Shown here: positions 7,840 through 15,018 of the stretch, piece by piece
Layout of the letters: every line of letters starts with the position of its first letter
Numbering within the stretch: the first letter of the stretch is position 1
Assembly (NCBI GenBank): GCA_050331395.1
Contig: JBHJGX010000053.1
Location: forward strand, 1-29,342
Length of the DNA: 29,342 nucleotides
From: Thermohalobaculum sp050331395
GTDB taxonomy: Bacteria > Pseudomonadota > Alphaproteobacteria > Rhodobacterales > Rhodobacteraceae
Direction of reading: 5' to 3'
Program-made: the position numbers and the translations under genes
The notes under the pieces: generated by a model
Seen by the model: only the letters and a program-made list of their open reading frames with translations
Database searches by the model: none
Told to the model about the DNA's origin: nothing

Positions 7840-8898
7840 ATGGGGCTTCGGGCATTTGGATTGGGCCTTGCGGCCGGCTTGGCGCTCGCCATGGGCCTCG
7901 CTCTGCCGGAGGCCGCACCCGCGCAACCCCGCGAGATCAATCCCTGCAGCTTCAGCCCGCATGACAGCCCCTGCGAGATCGAAGACGGCCTCTACCGCGC
8001 CCTCGTGCCTCAAAACCCCGGCCCGCACCCCGCGGTCGTCTATCTCTACGGCTCGCTCGGGCGATCGAACCTCATCACCGACAGCCGGTATTTTCGGCGC
8101 GAGGTGGTCAACCGGGGCTTTGCTCTGATCGTGCCGGGCGCGCTCCAGGTGGATTATCCGGGCGGCGAACGCGGAACCGGCTGGGGCCGACGCCTCCGCA
8201 GGAACCACCCGCGCGACGATTTGGATTTCCTCGCTCGGGTCATCGCGGACGCGCGCAAACGCTTCAACATCGACCCAGAGCGGGTGATCTTTGCCGGGCA
8301 ATCCGACGGCGGCTATCTGATCTGGGAGATCGCCTGCCACCGGCCCGACATGGGCACGGCCTTCGCCGTCCATGCGGCGAGTTATGGCGGCGCCCTGCCC
8401 GCCCGGTGCCGTCGGCCGGTCAAGTTCCTGCAATCGCACGGGACACGCGACGAGGTCGTGCCGATCTCCGGCGAAGAGCGGCAGGGGCCATGGATCGTCT
8501 CGGCCGATCTCCGCGACGCGCTCGGGCTGTTGGCGCGGACCAATGGGTGCGGAACCGATCCCCGTCCGGGCGGCCGGTTCCATGGCTTCGACCGGACGCG
8601 CTGGGACGGCTGTGCCGACGGTGCGGCGCTCGATTTCCTGGTCCATGACGGCGGGCATGACTGGCCGCTGAGCTGGATGCCCGCGGTGCTCGACTGGTTC
8701 GCGGAGGCGACCTTCGTCCCGGCAGAGGCCGCGACCCGCCGGGTAGGCGGCGACCGGCCGGAGGGCTTTCGCCGGAGCGCCGGCGATGCCGGGCTCGGCA
8801 CAGACACCGCGACCGAGGCCACGGGAACGGTCGCGGGCTCCCGCTTTCAACGCCCCGCCGAAGGCACCCGCGGGTTCCAATCCGTCCCCAAGCCATAG
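7840..8898 (+). CDS. Secreted alpha/beta-hydrolase, PHB-depolymerase/feruloyl-esterase type (first of two)
   Basis: This is a 352-residue protein with a signal peptide (residues 1 to about 30, ending APAQP). The alpha/beta-hydrolase triad is visible as Ser155 in GQSDGG, Asp204 in HGTRDEVVP and His273 in GGHDWP. This is the layout of the LpqC/poly(3-hydroxybutyrate) depolymerase-like esterase group (COG3509). Two conserved Cys near the mature N-terminus (PCSFSPHDSPC) probably form a disulphide. After the catalytic domain comes a low-complexity tail of about 60 residues ending in FQRPA and GFQSVP. The start codon lies 2 bases after the phaC stop, with GAGGA ahead. The substrate may be polyhydroxybutyrate or its oligomers (inferred from context), or an aromatic ester. 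Confidence 0.88.
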   Translation: MGLRAFGLGLAAGLALAMGLALPEAAPAQPREINPCSFSPHDSPCEIEDGLYRALVPQNPGPHPAVVYLYGSLGRSNLITDSRYFRREVVNRGFALIVPGALQVDYPGGERGTGWGRRLRRNHPRDDLDFLARVIADARKRFNIDPERVIFAGQSDGGYLIWEIACHRPDMGTAFAVHAASYGGALPARCRRPVKFLQSHGTRDEVVPISGEERQGPWIVSADLRDALGLLARTNGCGTDPRPGGRFHGFDRTRWDGCADGAALDFLVHDGGHDWPLSWMPAVLDWFAEATFVPAEAATRRVGGDRPEGFRRSAGDAGLGTDTATEATGTVAGSRFQRPAEGTRGFQSVPKP

Positions 8899-8906
8899 AG
8901 GTACAG

Positions 8907-9923
8907 ATGACCAATTTAACGAAGCTTTTCCGTGCTCTGCTGCCGACCGCGCTGCTCGTCGCGGGGTCGGCCGACCTTGCGGGCGCCCAAAACTCGAACC
9001 CCTGCCGTCCGGATATCGCGACCGATCCCTGGTCGGACCCCTGCCAGCTCCGCAATGGCGCCTACCGGGCGATCCTCCCCGACGGGCCGGGACCGTACCC
9101 GGCGCTCGTGCATCTCTATGGCAGCTTAGGCAAATCGATCAATTACGTGGACGGGCAATTAACCCGGCAGGTGCGCCGCGAGATCGTCGAACGCGGCTAT
9201 GCCTTCATCGTGCCGGCGGCGCTCCCGGTCGTCACCTATCGGAGCGGGCAAACGGGAACCGGATGGGGACGGCGCGCGCGGCGCGCGCATCCGCGGGACG
9301 ACGTCGCCTTCGTCCGCGCGGTGATCCTCGACGCGGTCCGCCGGCTCGACGTGGATCCGAACCGGATCCTGCTTCATGGGCAATCGGATGGCGGGTTCTT
9401 CATCTACGAGCTCGCCTGCTTCGAGCCCGATATCGCCACTGCCTTCGCCGTGCACGGGGCCAGCTTCGGCAGAGGCTTTCCCGCGCGGTGCACCCGGCCC
9501 GTGCGCTTTCTCCACGGACATGGGGTGCGCGACGAAACGGTGCCCTTCGATCGCGAACGCCGCTCGAGCCGGGGCGACGTCACCGCCCATGATCCGAGCG
9601 TTGCGCGGCAGCTGATCGCCCGGACGAACCGCTGCGCCCGCGGGCCCGAACCGGCGCCCCCGCCGGCCCGGCTCGAACGGTTCACCTGGACCGAGTGTTT
9701 CCCGGGCTCTGCCCTCGACTTCTTCGCCCATCGGGGCGGACACGGCTGGCCGAGGGACTGGTTCAAGATCGTCATCGATTGGTACGAGACGACCGAGCCG
9801 CGGACGGCCCGTGCGGTCAACCGCAGCGTCGGTGCGGGGCGAGGCACGGGCTTCCAGAGTGCACCGACCGCTGTCACCCGCGGGGGCTCCGGTGGGGGTC
9901 GCTTCCAATCCGCCCCGAATTGA
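8907..9923 (+). CDS. Secreted alpha/beta-hydrolase, PHB-depolymerase/feruloyl-esterase type (second of two)
   Basis: This 338-residue protein is a clear paralogue of the preceding gene, with the same order of motifs. It has a signal peptide ending LAGAQ, paired Cys (NPCRPD and SDPCQL), Ser160 in GQSDGG, Asp209 in RDETVP and His279 in GGHGWP. It also shares the GTGWGRR and HPRDD blocks ahead of the nucleophile. The tail carries GFQSAP and RFQSAP and ends two residues later. The ATG at 8907 is preceded by AGAGG and lies 8 bases after the previous stop, so translation is probably coupled. It is the last gene of the phaC unit. Likely an extracellular or periplasmic polyester or oligomer esterase; the exact substrate is unknown. 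Confidence 0.88.
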   Translation: MTNLTKLFRALLPTALLVAGSADLAGAQNSNPCRPDIATDPWSDPCQLRNGAYRAILPDGPGPYPALVHLYGSLGKSINYVDGQLTRQVRREIVERGYAFIVPAALPVVTYRSGQTGTGWGRRARRAHPRDDVAFVRAVILDAVRRLDVDPNRILLHGQSDGGFFIYELACFEPDIATAFAVHGASFGRGFPARCTRPVRFLHGHGVRDETVPFDRERRSSRGDVTAHDPSVARQLIARTNRCARGPEPAPPPARLERFTWTECFPGSALDFFAHRGGHGWPRDWFKIVIDWYETTEPRTARAVNRSVGAGRGTGFQSAPTAVTRGGSGGGRFQSAPN

Positions 9924-9987
9924 CCGGCTCGCGCGCCGCGTCTCGGGCCGCCTCTCCATCGCGACACGTCTGGCGACGGCGCATTGG

Positions 9988-10009
9988 CCCCTGCTTTTCA
10001 AGGGGTTTT
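9988..10009 (+). terminator. Candidate intrinsic terminator of the phaC-esterase unit
   Basis: CCCCT and AGGGG pair across an 8-base loop and are followed directly by TTTT. It lies 65 bases after the stop of the second esterase. The stem is only 5 bp, but it is GC-rich and the T run is in the right place. Confidence 0.45.
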
Positions 10010-10061
10010 CGACTGTCAGCGGACCACGGGTTGGACCGGGACTGCCGCCTGCCGGGCCGGC

Positions 10062-10157
10062 GACATCGTCGTGATGGACAACCTGCCGGCTCATAAACCA
10101 TCCGCGATCCGGGAAGCCATCGAGCAGGCTGGTTCGGCGACGACGCCGGGCCGGTGA
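10062..10157 (+). pseudogene. IS630-family transposase remnant
   Basis: One frame reads DIVVMDNLPAHK and then REAIEQAG before drifting into unrelated residues and a stop at 10157. The block VVMDNLPAHK is the second catalytic-Asp segment of IS630-type DDE transposases. In an intact protein it would be followed by a YSPDLNPIE-like block with the Glu, which is missing here. The upstream half is also missing. The piece is a dead scrap of about 30 codons left by an old insertion. Confidence 0.7.
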
Positions 10158-10440
10158 GGCTCGGGCTGTTCCTTGACGTCGGCAACGACAAGAACGCCAA
10201 CGCGGCCAGCCCGGACGAATTTGCGATCCCCGGCGCGCGCCGGCTCGTCTCCGCCGACCCCGAGGGCGCCGACACGCGACCCGGACAGCGCGTCGGTCGA
10301 ACGGCAAGAAATTGGGTTCCGGGCATGAGTTTGCCTCCATGCAGCCCAACGGCGGACATGCTCTGCGCAGAGTGTTTGCTGCCGAAATATTCGGGTCAGG
10401 AAGTGGGACCCTTCCCGAATGCGGCGCCGCGGTCGGCGGA

Positions 10441-10491
10441 CCGGTCATTCGCTGCGGTCGCGTCATACCAGCGAAGCTGGTCAGCCGGGTT
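10441..10491 (+). repeat. Dispersed repeat, copy 2 (about 50 bp)
   Basis: The segment starts CCGGTCATTCGCTGCG and ends CAGCCGGGTT. It is about 80% identical, with one indel, to 29039-29088 in the same orientation. It contains a small perfect hairpin, CCAGC-GAA-GCTGG. The repeat lies next to the transposase scrap. Confidence 0.6.
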
Positions 10492-10806
10492 GCGGACTGA
10501 CCGGCCCAAGGGCCAATCAGATCGAATGGGTGGCGGCCCTAGCTGTCGTTCGCTTCCACAAAAAAAATGCGGGCTTTGGAGATTGCGGGCCGGTGGCGCG
10601 AGACGGGCGGGTCACTCGCCCCCGTTCGGCGGCGTTTGCGCGCCTTGAGCCTCCCTTTCTCCTCGCGTTTCAAGGCTCTTGGTGTGTTCTGGCTCGCCGA
10701 CGCGGCCGGCAAGAGCCGAAATTCCCTCAGCGGGGACTGCTTGTGCGAACCCTGTCTCTCGCGATAGTCGGCAGGGCCAAGATTGCTCCGAGGCCAACGA
10801 CCCGTG

Positions 10807-11253
10807 ATGCCCAGCAAGCCCTCCGAAGACGCGGCTGCGACACAGATCAGCCTGATACGCGCGAGCTGGGCGAGGGTCGCGCCCGTCGCGCCAATGGCGG
10901 CGCGTCTGTTCTACGGGCGGCTCTTCAGGATCGCGCCGGAGACCCGTGCCCTTCTCCAGGAGGACATGAAGGCTCAGGGCCGCAAGCTGATGGCGACGCT
11001 GGGGTTCGTGGTCGACCATCTCGACCGGCCCGATGTGCTCGCGCCCGCCGCGCGTGACCTCGCGCGTCGCCACGTCGGCTACCATGTCACCGCCGAGCAG
11101 TACGCGCCCGTCGGCGAGGCTCTGATCTGGACGCTCAAGGAACTCCTCGGTCCGGCGTTTGGTCAGCAGGAGAAGGCGGCGTGGCTCGGCGCCTACGCCT
11201 CCCTTTCCGCGATGATGATCGAGGCGGCCTACGGCGCGGCCCCGGAAGACTGA
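10807..11253 (+). CDS. Single-domain bacterial globin
   Basis: This is a 148-residue haem protein of the cyano-/flavohaemoglobin globin-domain type without the reductase domain. By comparison with the Hmp globin domain, key pocket residues can be placed: Tyr36 (B10, in LFYGRLF), Gln57 (E7, in AQGRKL) and His89 (F8 proximal ligand, in ARRHVGYHV). The Tyr/Gln pair favours tight O2 binding and NO dioxygenation. An electron donor would have to come from elsewhere. The ATG at 10807 is chosen; a TTG at 10783 in frame is possible. No strong ribosome-binding site is seen. It is convergent with galU with 5 bases between the stops, beside an exopolysaccharide and sensor locus. Confidence 0.88.
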   Translation: MPSKPSEDAAATQISLIRASWARVAPVAPMAARLFYGRLFRIAPETRALLQEDMKAQGRKLMATLGFVVDHLDRPDVLAPAARDLARRHVGYHVTAEQYAPVGEALIWTLKELLGPAFGQQEKAAWLGAYASLSAMMIEAAYGAAPED

Positions 11254-11258
11254 GCCGC

Positions 11259-12146
11259 TCAGGCCGCCACCCGGTTCTCCGCGAGGCGTCTCGCCAGCAT
11301 CCCGCGAAAGCCGGGCGCGATGTCGTCGCGCCCCAGCGCAAGCGCCACCGTCGCCTCGAGAAAGCCCTGCTTCGCGCCGCAGTCGAAGCGCTCGCCCTCG
11401 AAGACGAGACCGGTGAGGCCGTTGGCCGGGATGTCGGCCGCGATCGCGTCGGTGAGCTGGATCTCCCCGCCGGCGCCTGGCGCGGTACGGCCGAGGTGGT
11501 CCAGCACATCGGGCTCGAGCAGATAGCGGCCGACAACGGCGAGACGCGAGGGCGCGACCTCCGGCGCGGGCTTCTCCACGACACCGCGGGCCATGGCTAC
11601 CCGGCCGTTCCGGCCGATCACGTCGAGGCATCCATAGGCAGAGATCGCGTCGCGCGCGACCTCCATGGTGGCGACCATGTTGCCACGGGCCCCGCCACGG
11701 GCGCCGATCATCTGTGCGAGGCACGGGGTGGCGCCGGCGATGACGTCGTCGGGTAGCAGCACCGCGAAGGGCTCGTCGCCGATGAGATGCCGCGCGCACC
11801 AGACCGCATGGCCGAGGCCGAGCGGCTCCGGCTGGCGGACGAAGGCCACCGATCCCGGGTCGAGGCGCGTCGCCTCGAGGGCGGCGAGGAGGTCGGTCTT
11901 GCCCTTCGCACGAAGGGACTGCTCGAGGATCGGTGCCGGGTCGAGATGCGCCTCGAGGGCGGTCTTGCCACTCGCGCTGACGAAGATGAACTGCTCGAGG
12001 CCGGCGGCGCGCGCCTCCTCGATGGCGTACTGGATCAGGGGCCGGTCGACGAGGGTCAGCATCTCCTTCGGCACCGCCTTGGTGGCGGGCAGGAAGCGCG
12101 TGCCGAGGCCTGCGACGGGGAAGATGGCCTTGCGGATGCGGGTCAT
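11259..12146 (-). CDS. galU: UTP-glucose-1-phosphate uridylyltransferase
   Basis: This 295-residue enzyme makes UDP-glucose from UTP and glucose 1-phosphate, the precursor for polysaccharide glycosyltransferases. The nucleotide-binding and catalytic motif GLGTRFLPATKAVPKEML is near the N-terminus. The length and overall pattern (DRPLIQYAIEEA, VLLPDD, ALGRDDIAPGFRG) match bacterial GalU. The ATG at 12146 has AAAGGAGA 8 bases ahead. It lies 26 bases after the phosphoglycosyl transferase fusion gene on the same strand, forming a two-gene operon that supplies the substrate and the first sugar step of the local exopolysaccharide pathway. Confidence 0.96.
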   Translation of the reverse strand: MTRIRKAIFPVAGLGTRFLPATKAVPKEMLTLVDRPLIQYAIEEARAAGLEQFIFVSASGKTALEAHLDPAPILEQSLRAKGKTDLLAALEATRLDPGSVAFVRQPEPLGLGHAVWCARHLIGDEPFAVLLPDDVIAGATPCLAQMIGARGGARGNMVATMEVARDAISAYGCLDVIGRNGRVAMARGVVEKPAPEVAPSRLAVVGRYLLEPDVLDHLGRTAPGAGGEIQLTDAIAADIPANGLTGLVFEGERFDCGAKQGFLEATVALALGRDDIAPGFRGMLARRLAENRVAA

Positions 12147-12172
12147 GGTCGAGTCTCCTTTCGCGTGGGCGG

Positions 12173-13522
12173 TCAGTAGGCGCCGCGGCCTGTGACGACG
12201 GCGCGGACGGTGAGCAGGATCAGGAGGATGTCGAGGAGCGCCGAGCGGCTTTCGGCATAGGCGATGTCCATGTCGACCATCTTGTCGAAGCCGATGTCGG
12301 CGCGGCCCGAGACCTGCCAGAGCCCCGTGATGCCGGGGCGGACCGCGAGGCGGCGCCGCGCCCGGGCGGGATAGGCCGCGACCTCCTCGGGCAGCGCGGG
12401 ACGCGGGCCGACGATCGACATCTCGCCTTTCAGGACGTTCAGGATTTGCGGCAGTTCGTCGAGCGAGGTCCGCCGCAGAAGGCGGCCGATGCGCGTGACC
12501 CGCGGATCGCGGCGGGATTTGAAGCAGACGCCCTCACGGTCGCTCGTGGCCAGCAGCGCCGCCCGGCGAGCCTCGGCATCGCGAAACATTGAGCGGAACT
12601 TGAAGATGCGGAAGGGCTTGCCGTCGCGGCCGACCCGCGTCTGGCGGAAGAAGACGGGTCCTGCGCTTTCGACCCGGATCGCCGCGGCAAGGCCGAGGAA
12701 GAGCGGCGAGAGCAGAGCAAGCGCGGTGCCAGCGATCGCCACGTCGAGCGCACGCTTCGTGGCTGCGGCCGGATCGATGCGGGAGAGACGCCAGAGCGCT
12801 GCGTGCTTGGCGGCGCGTATGACGAAGAGCGGGTTGCCGAGGACGTAGCGCGTGAACATGCGCCGGGGCTCGAGCATCAGCCGCCAGGCCCATTCGCACC
12901 CCGCCCGGCGCCAGACGGCCGGCGCGCGCTGCACCCGGCCCGACCAGAAATCGAACTGCGCGCCCACGCCCATGGCGATGCGAGGGGCGAGGCGGCGGCG
13001 ATTGCGCGCGATCCAGACGTCCTGGCGCGGCACACCGAGGGCCACGAGCAGAATGTCGGCGCCCGAGCGGTTGATGCGCTCGATCACGGCGTCCTCCTCG
13101 GCGTCGTCGAAATAGCCGTGGGCGGTGCCCGCAACCCGGAGGCCGGGGGCGAGTGCCAAGGCGGCGCGGGCGGCGTCCTCGGCCACGCCGGGCCGTGCGC
13201 CGAGGAAGTAGACCGAAAGCCCGCGCGTCGCGGCCGCCCGGCAGAGCGGCGCGAAGAGGTCGGTGCCGTTCAGGTTCTCGCGGAACCGCCGGCCGGTCAT
13301 CTTCGCGGCGAGCTGGAGGCCGGAGCCGTCGGGCAGAAGCATGGTGGCCGAGGCCAGCGCTGCGGCATAGGCATCGTCCTGCGCCGCGCTGTTCACGCAG
13401 TGCGCGTTCACAAAGGCCGCGGTGATGCGCTGCGGAGCATCCAGCAGCGCGGCGAGCGCGCCCGCGGTGTCTGCATCGACGATGTCGAAGCCGAAAAGAT
13501 CAATCTTTGCAGTCTCTTGCAT
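12173..13522 (-). CDS. Fusion of WecG/TagA/CpsF glycosyltransferase (GT26) and membrane phosphoglycosyl transferase
   Basis: This is a 449-residue two-domain protein. Residues about 8-240 are a GT26 glycosyltransferase (VNAHCVN, LPDGSGL, NGTDLF, ALGVPRQDVWI). Residues about 256-449 are a complete small monotopic phosphoglycosyl transferase with a hydrophobic re-entrant helix (258-284), the block FRIFKFRSM, the catalytic Asp-Glu pair at 355-356 (LDELPQ), and VGPRPALPEE and GITGLWQVSGR. The C-terminal domain should load the first sugar phosphate onto undecaprenyl phosphate, and the GT26 part would add the second sugar. The ATG at 13522 has AAGGGA 8 bases ahead; 34 upstream in-frame codons are rejected. 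The gene is divergent from the FIST operon, with an operator-like palindrome between them, and is followed by galU. Confidence 0.93.
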   Translation of the reverse strand: MQETAKIDLFGFDIVDADTAGALAALLDAPQRITAAFVNAHCVNSAAQDDAYAAALASATMLLPDGSGLQLAAKMTGRRFRENLNGTDLFAPLCRAAATRGLSVYFLGARPGVAEDAARAALALAPGLRVAGTAHGYFDDAEEDAVIERINRSGADILLVALGVPRQDVWIARNRRRLAPRIAMGVGAQFDFWSGRVQRAPAVWRRAGCEWAWRLMLEPRRMFTRYVLGNPLFVIRAAKHAALWRLSRIDPAAATKRALDVAIAGTALALLSPLFLGLAAAIRVESAGPVFFRQTRVGRDGKPFRIFKFRSMFRDAEARRAALLATSDREGVCFKSRRDPRVTRIGRLLRRTSLDELPQILNVLKGEMSIVGPRPALPEEVAAYPARARRRLAVRPGITGLWQVSGRADIGFDKMVDMDIAYAESRSALLDILLILLTVRAVVTGRGAY

Positions 13523-13689
13523 GGCGTGTCCCTTTGGGTGTGCTGTCTGGAGGGACACTGCGCCGATGCGCTCGCCGGTCTCAATTCGGCATCCGGACAG
13601 GCGAGGCTCGCCGATGGTGCGCAAGGGCCGAGGGCGGATAGCGGCGCCTCTGCGGGCGCTATGCCTGCCGCCCCGGCCGGCGCGCGGGG

Positions 13690-13705
13690 CTATCCTTTCG
13701 GATAG
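13690..13705. promoter_or_regulatory. Palindromic operator CTATCC-TTTC-GGATAG, site 1
   Basis: A perfect 6-bp dyad with a 4-base spacer in the divergent region between the GT26 fusion gene and the FIST gene. It lies 79 bases upstream of the FIST start and 168 bases from the fusion-gene start. A lone half-site GGATAG is at 13636-13641. The same dyad recurs at 18730-18745 and, degenerate, at 26343-26358. The size and symmetry suit a dimeric LuxR/NarL-type regulator, and one is encoded at 17847. Confidence 0.7.
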
Positions 13706-13783
13706 GGGCGCCTGATCTTGTGCGCGCTCGGGCTATGCCCTGCGCCGTGCTATCTGCGCGGCACCATTGGAGGAGAGGCCGCC

Positions 13784-14977
13784 TTGTTCGTCCATGTCGA
13801 TGCCACCGACGACCGCGACACCGCTGCCGCCCTCGCGCGGTTGACCGGCAGCCTTTCGGAGGCCCGTGCCTCGGCGCCCGATTTCCTGGCCGTCTATGCG
13901 AGCGCCGCCCACGCCAGCGCCGCGGTTCGGGCAGCAGCGGCGGCAACCGGCGCGCGGGCGGTGCATGGCGGCACATCGTGCCTCGGTGTCATGGCGAGGG
14001 GCCGCATGATGGCGGACGGGGGCGCGGGCATCGGTTTCTTCGCGCTCTGGGACGCGGATGGCGTCTTCGGGACCGGGCTCGCCGAGCTCGGGAGCGATCC
14101 GAGAAACGCCGCCCGGCAGGCCGCGATCGCCGCGCTCGAGGCGGCCGGCCGTCAGGGAGAGGCGCCGGAGCTCGTGTGGCTTACCGCGGCACCTGGCGCC
14201 GAAGAGGCGATCATCGCAGGCATCGAGGATGTCGTGGGGCCCGGCACGCCCATCCTCGGCGGCAGCGCGGCGGACAACGATCTCTCCGGCTCATGGGCTG
14301 TGTTCGACCGGGAAAGCGTCGCTGGCAGCGGCGTCGCGGTATCGGTGCTCTTCCCCTCGGGGCCGTTGGCCTCGGCCTATCAGAGCGGCTATGTGCCGAC
14401 CGCGACCTCGGGGATCGCGACCCGTGTCGAGGGCCGGCGGGTGGCCGAGATCGACGGACGCCCGGCGCGCGAGGTCTACAGCGGCTGGACGGGAGGCGCG
14501 GTCGGCGCAGACACGGTCCCAGGGCCCTCACCGATCCTCTCTGAGAGCACGTTCCATCCGCTCGGCCGCCATATCGGCGATGTCGCCGGGGTGCCCTTCT
14601 ATCTGCTCGCGCATCCCGCGACGGCGCATGACGACGGCTCGATCGACCTCTTTGCCGACGTCGAGCCCGGCGAGCGGCTCACGCTGATGACGGGCTCGGC
14701 CGAGAGCGTTGTGCGCCGCGCGGGCCGGGTCGCGGGGCTAGCCGCGCGGCAGGGGGGGCTCGAGGGCCGCGGCATCGCCGGGGCGCTGGTGATCTTCTGC
14801 GGCGGCTGCATGCTTGCGGTTCGGGAGCGGATGGACGAGGTGGCGGCCGAGGTCGACGGCGCGCTCGGTGGTGCCCCGTCGCTCGGCATCTTCACCTTCG
14901 GCGAGCAGGGATCGGTGCTCGGCGAGCGCAACCGCCACGGCAACCTGATGATTTCTTGCGTCGCCTTCCCGGGGTAG
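13784..14977 (+). CDS. FIST-domain sensory protein (NosP-like family)
   Basis: This is a 397-residue soluble protein made of FIST_N (about 20-210) and FIST_C (about 215-380). Recognisable blocks are VHGGTSCLGVM, TPILGGSAADND, FCGGCMLAVRERM, FTFGEQG and a final NRHGNLMISCV. FIST proteins are ligand-binding partners of signalling proteins. The NosP subgroup binds haem and NO and controls a co-transcribed histidine kinase and biofilm formation. Whether this one binds haem cannot be read from the sequence. The start is a TTG at 13784 with GGAGGAGAGG 5 bases ahead. An upstream TTG at 13718 lacks a site. The gene lies 41 bases ahead of the LOV-kinase gene in one operon. Confidence 0.88.
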   Translation: MFVHVDATDDRDTAAALARLTGSLSEARASAPDFLAVYASAAHASAAVRAAAAATGARAVHGGTSCLGVMARGRMMADGGAGIGFFALWDADGVFGTGLAELGSDPRNAARQAAIAALEAAGRQGEAPELVWLTAAPGAEEAIIAGIEDVVGPGTPILGGSAADNDLSGSWAVFDRESVAGSGVAVSVLFPSGPLASAYQSGYVPTATSGIATRVEGRRVAEIDGRPAREVYSGWTGGAVGADTVPGPSPILSESTFHPLGRHIGDVAGVPFYLLAHPATAHDDGSIDLFADVEPGERLTLMTGSAESVVRRAGRVAGLAARQGGLEGRGIAGALVIFCGGCMLAVRERMDEVAAEVDGALGGAPSLGIFTFGEQGSVLGERNRHGNLMISCVAFPG

Positions 14978-15018
14978 CCTGCGCCGCAAAGACAATCCGC
15001 TTAGCCGAACGGGAAGCG

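Larger units (their letters stand above)
9924..10806. other. Gene-poor stretch with terminator, transposase scrap and repeat
   Basis: These 883 bases hold no convincing intact gene. From left to right they contain a terminator-like hairpin (9988-10009), a fragment of an IS630-family transposase (10062-10157), a copy of a dispersed repeat (10441-10491) and an inverted repeat GCCTTGA...TCAAGGC (10642-10676, 21-base loop). Open frames exist on both strands but have no recognisable domain or ribosome-binding site. The promoter of the globin gene must lie in the last part, but I could not pick it out. Confidence 0.6.

Noticed and set aside
10154..10648. Open frame of 164 codons in the gap before the globin gene
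   Set aside because: It has no ribosome-binding site or known domain, overlaps the dispersed repeat, and begins in the transposase debris. Part of it may be decayed coding sequence, but nothing identifies it.
10642..10676. Inverted repeat GCCTTGA...TCAAGGC as an FNR-type or terminator element
   Set aside because: The 21-base loop is too long for an FNR-family site (4-base spacer), and there is no T run or gene end next to it. Probably chance.
13636..13641. Lone GGATAG near operator site 1 as a second operator
   Set aside because: No matching left half is present at the right distance, and a single 6-mer is expected by chance. It is noted only because it lies 54 bases from the perfect dyad.
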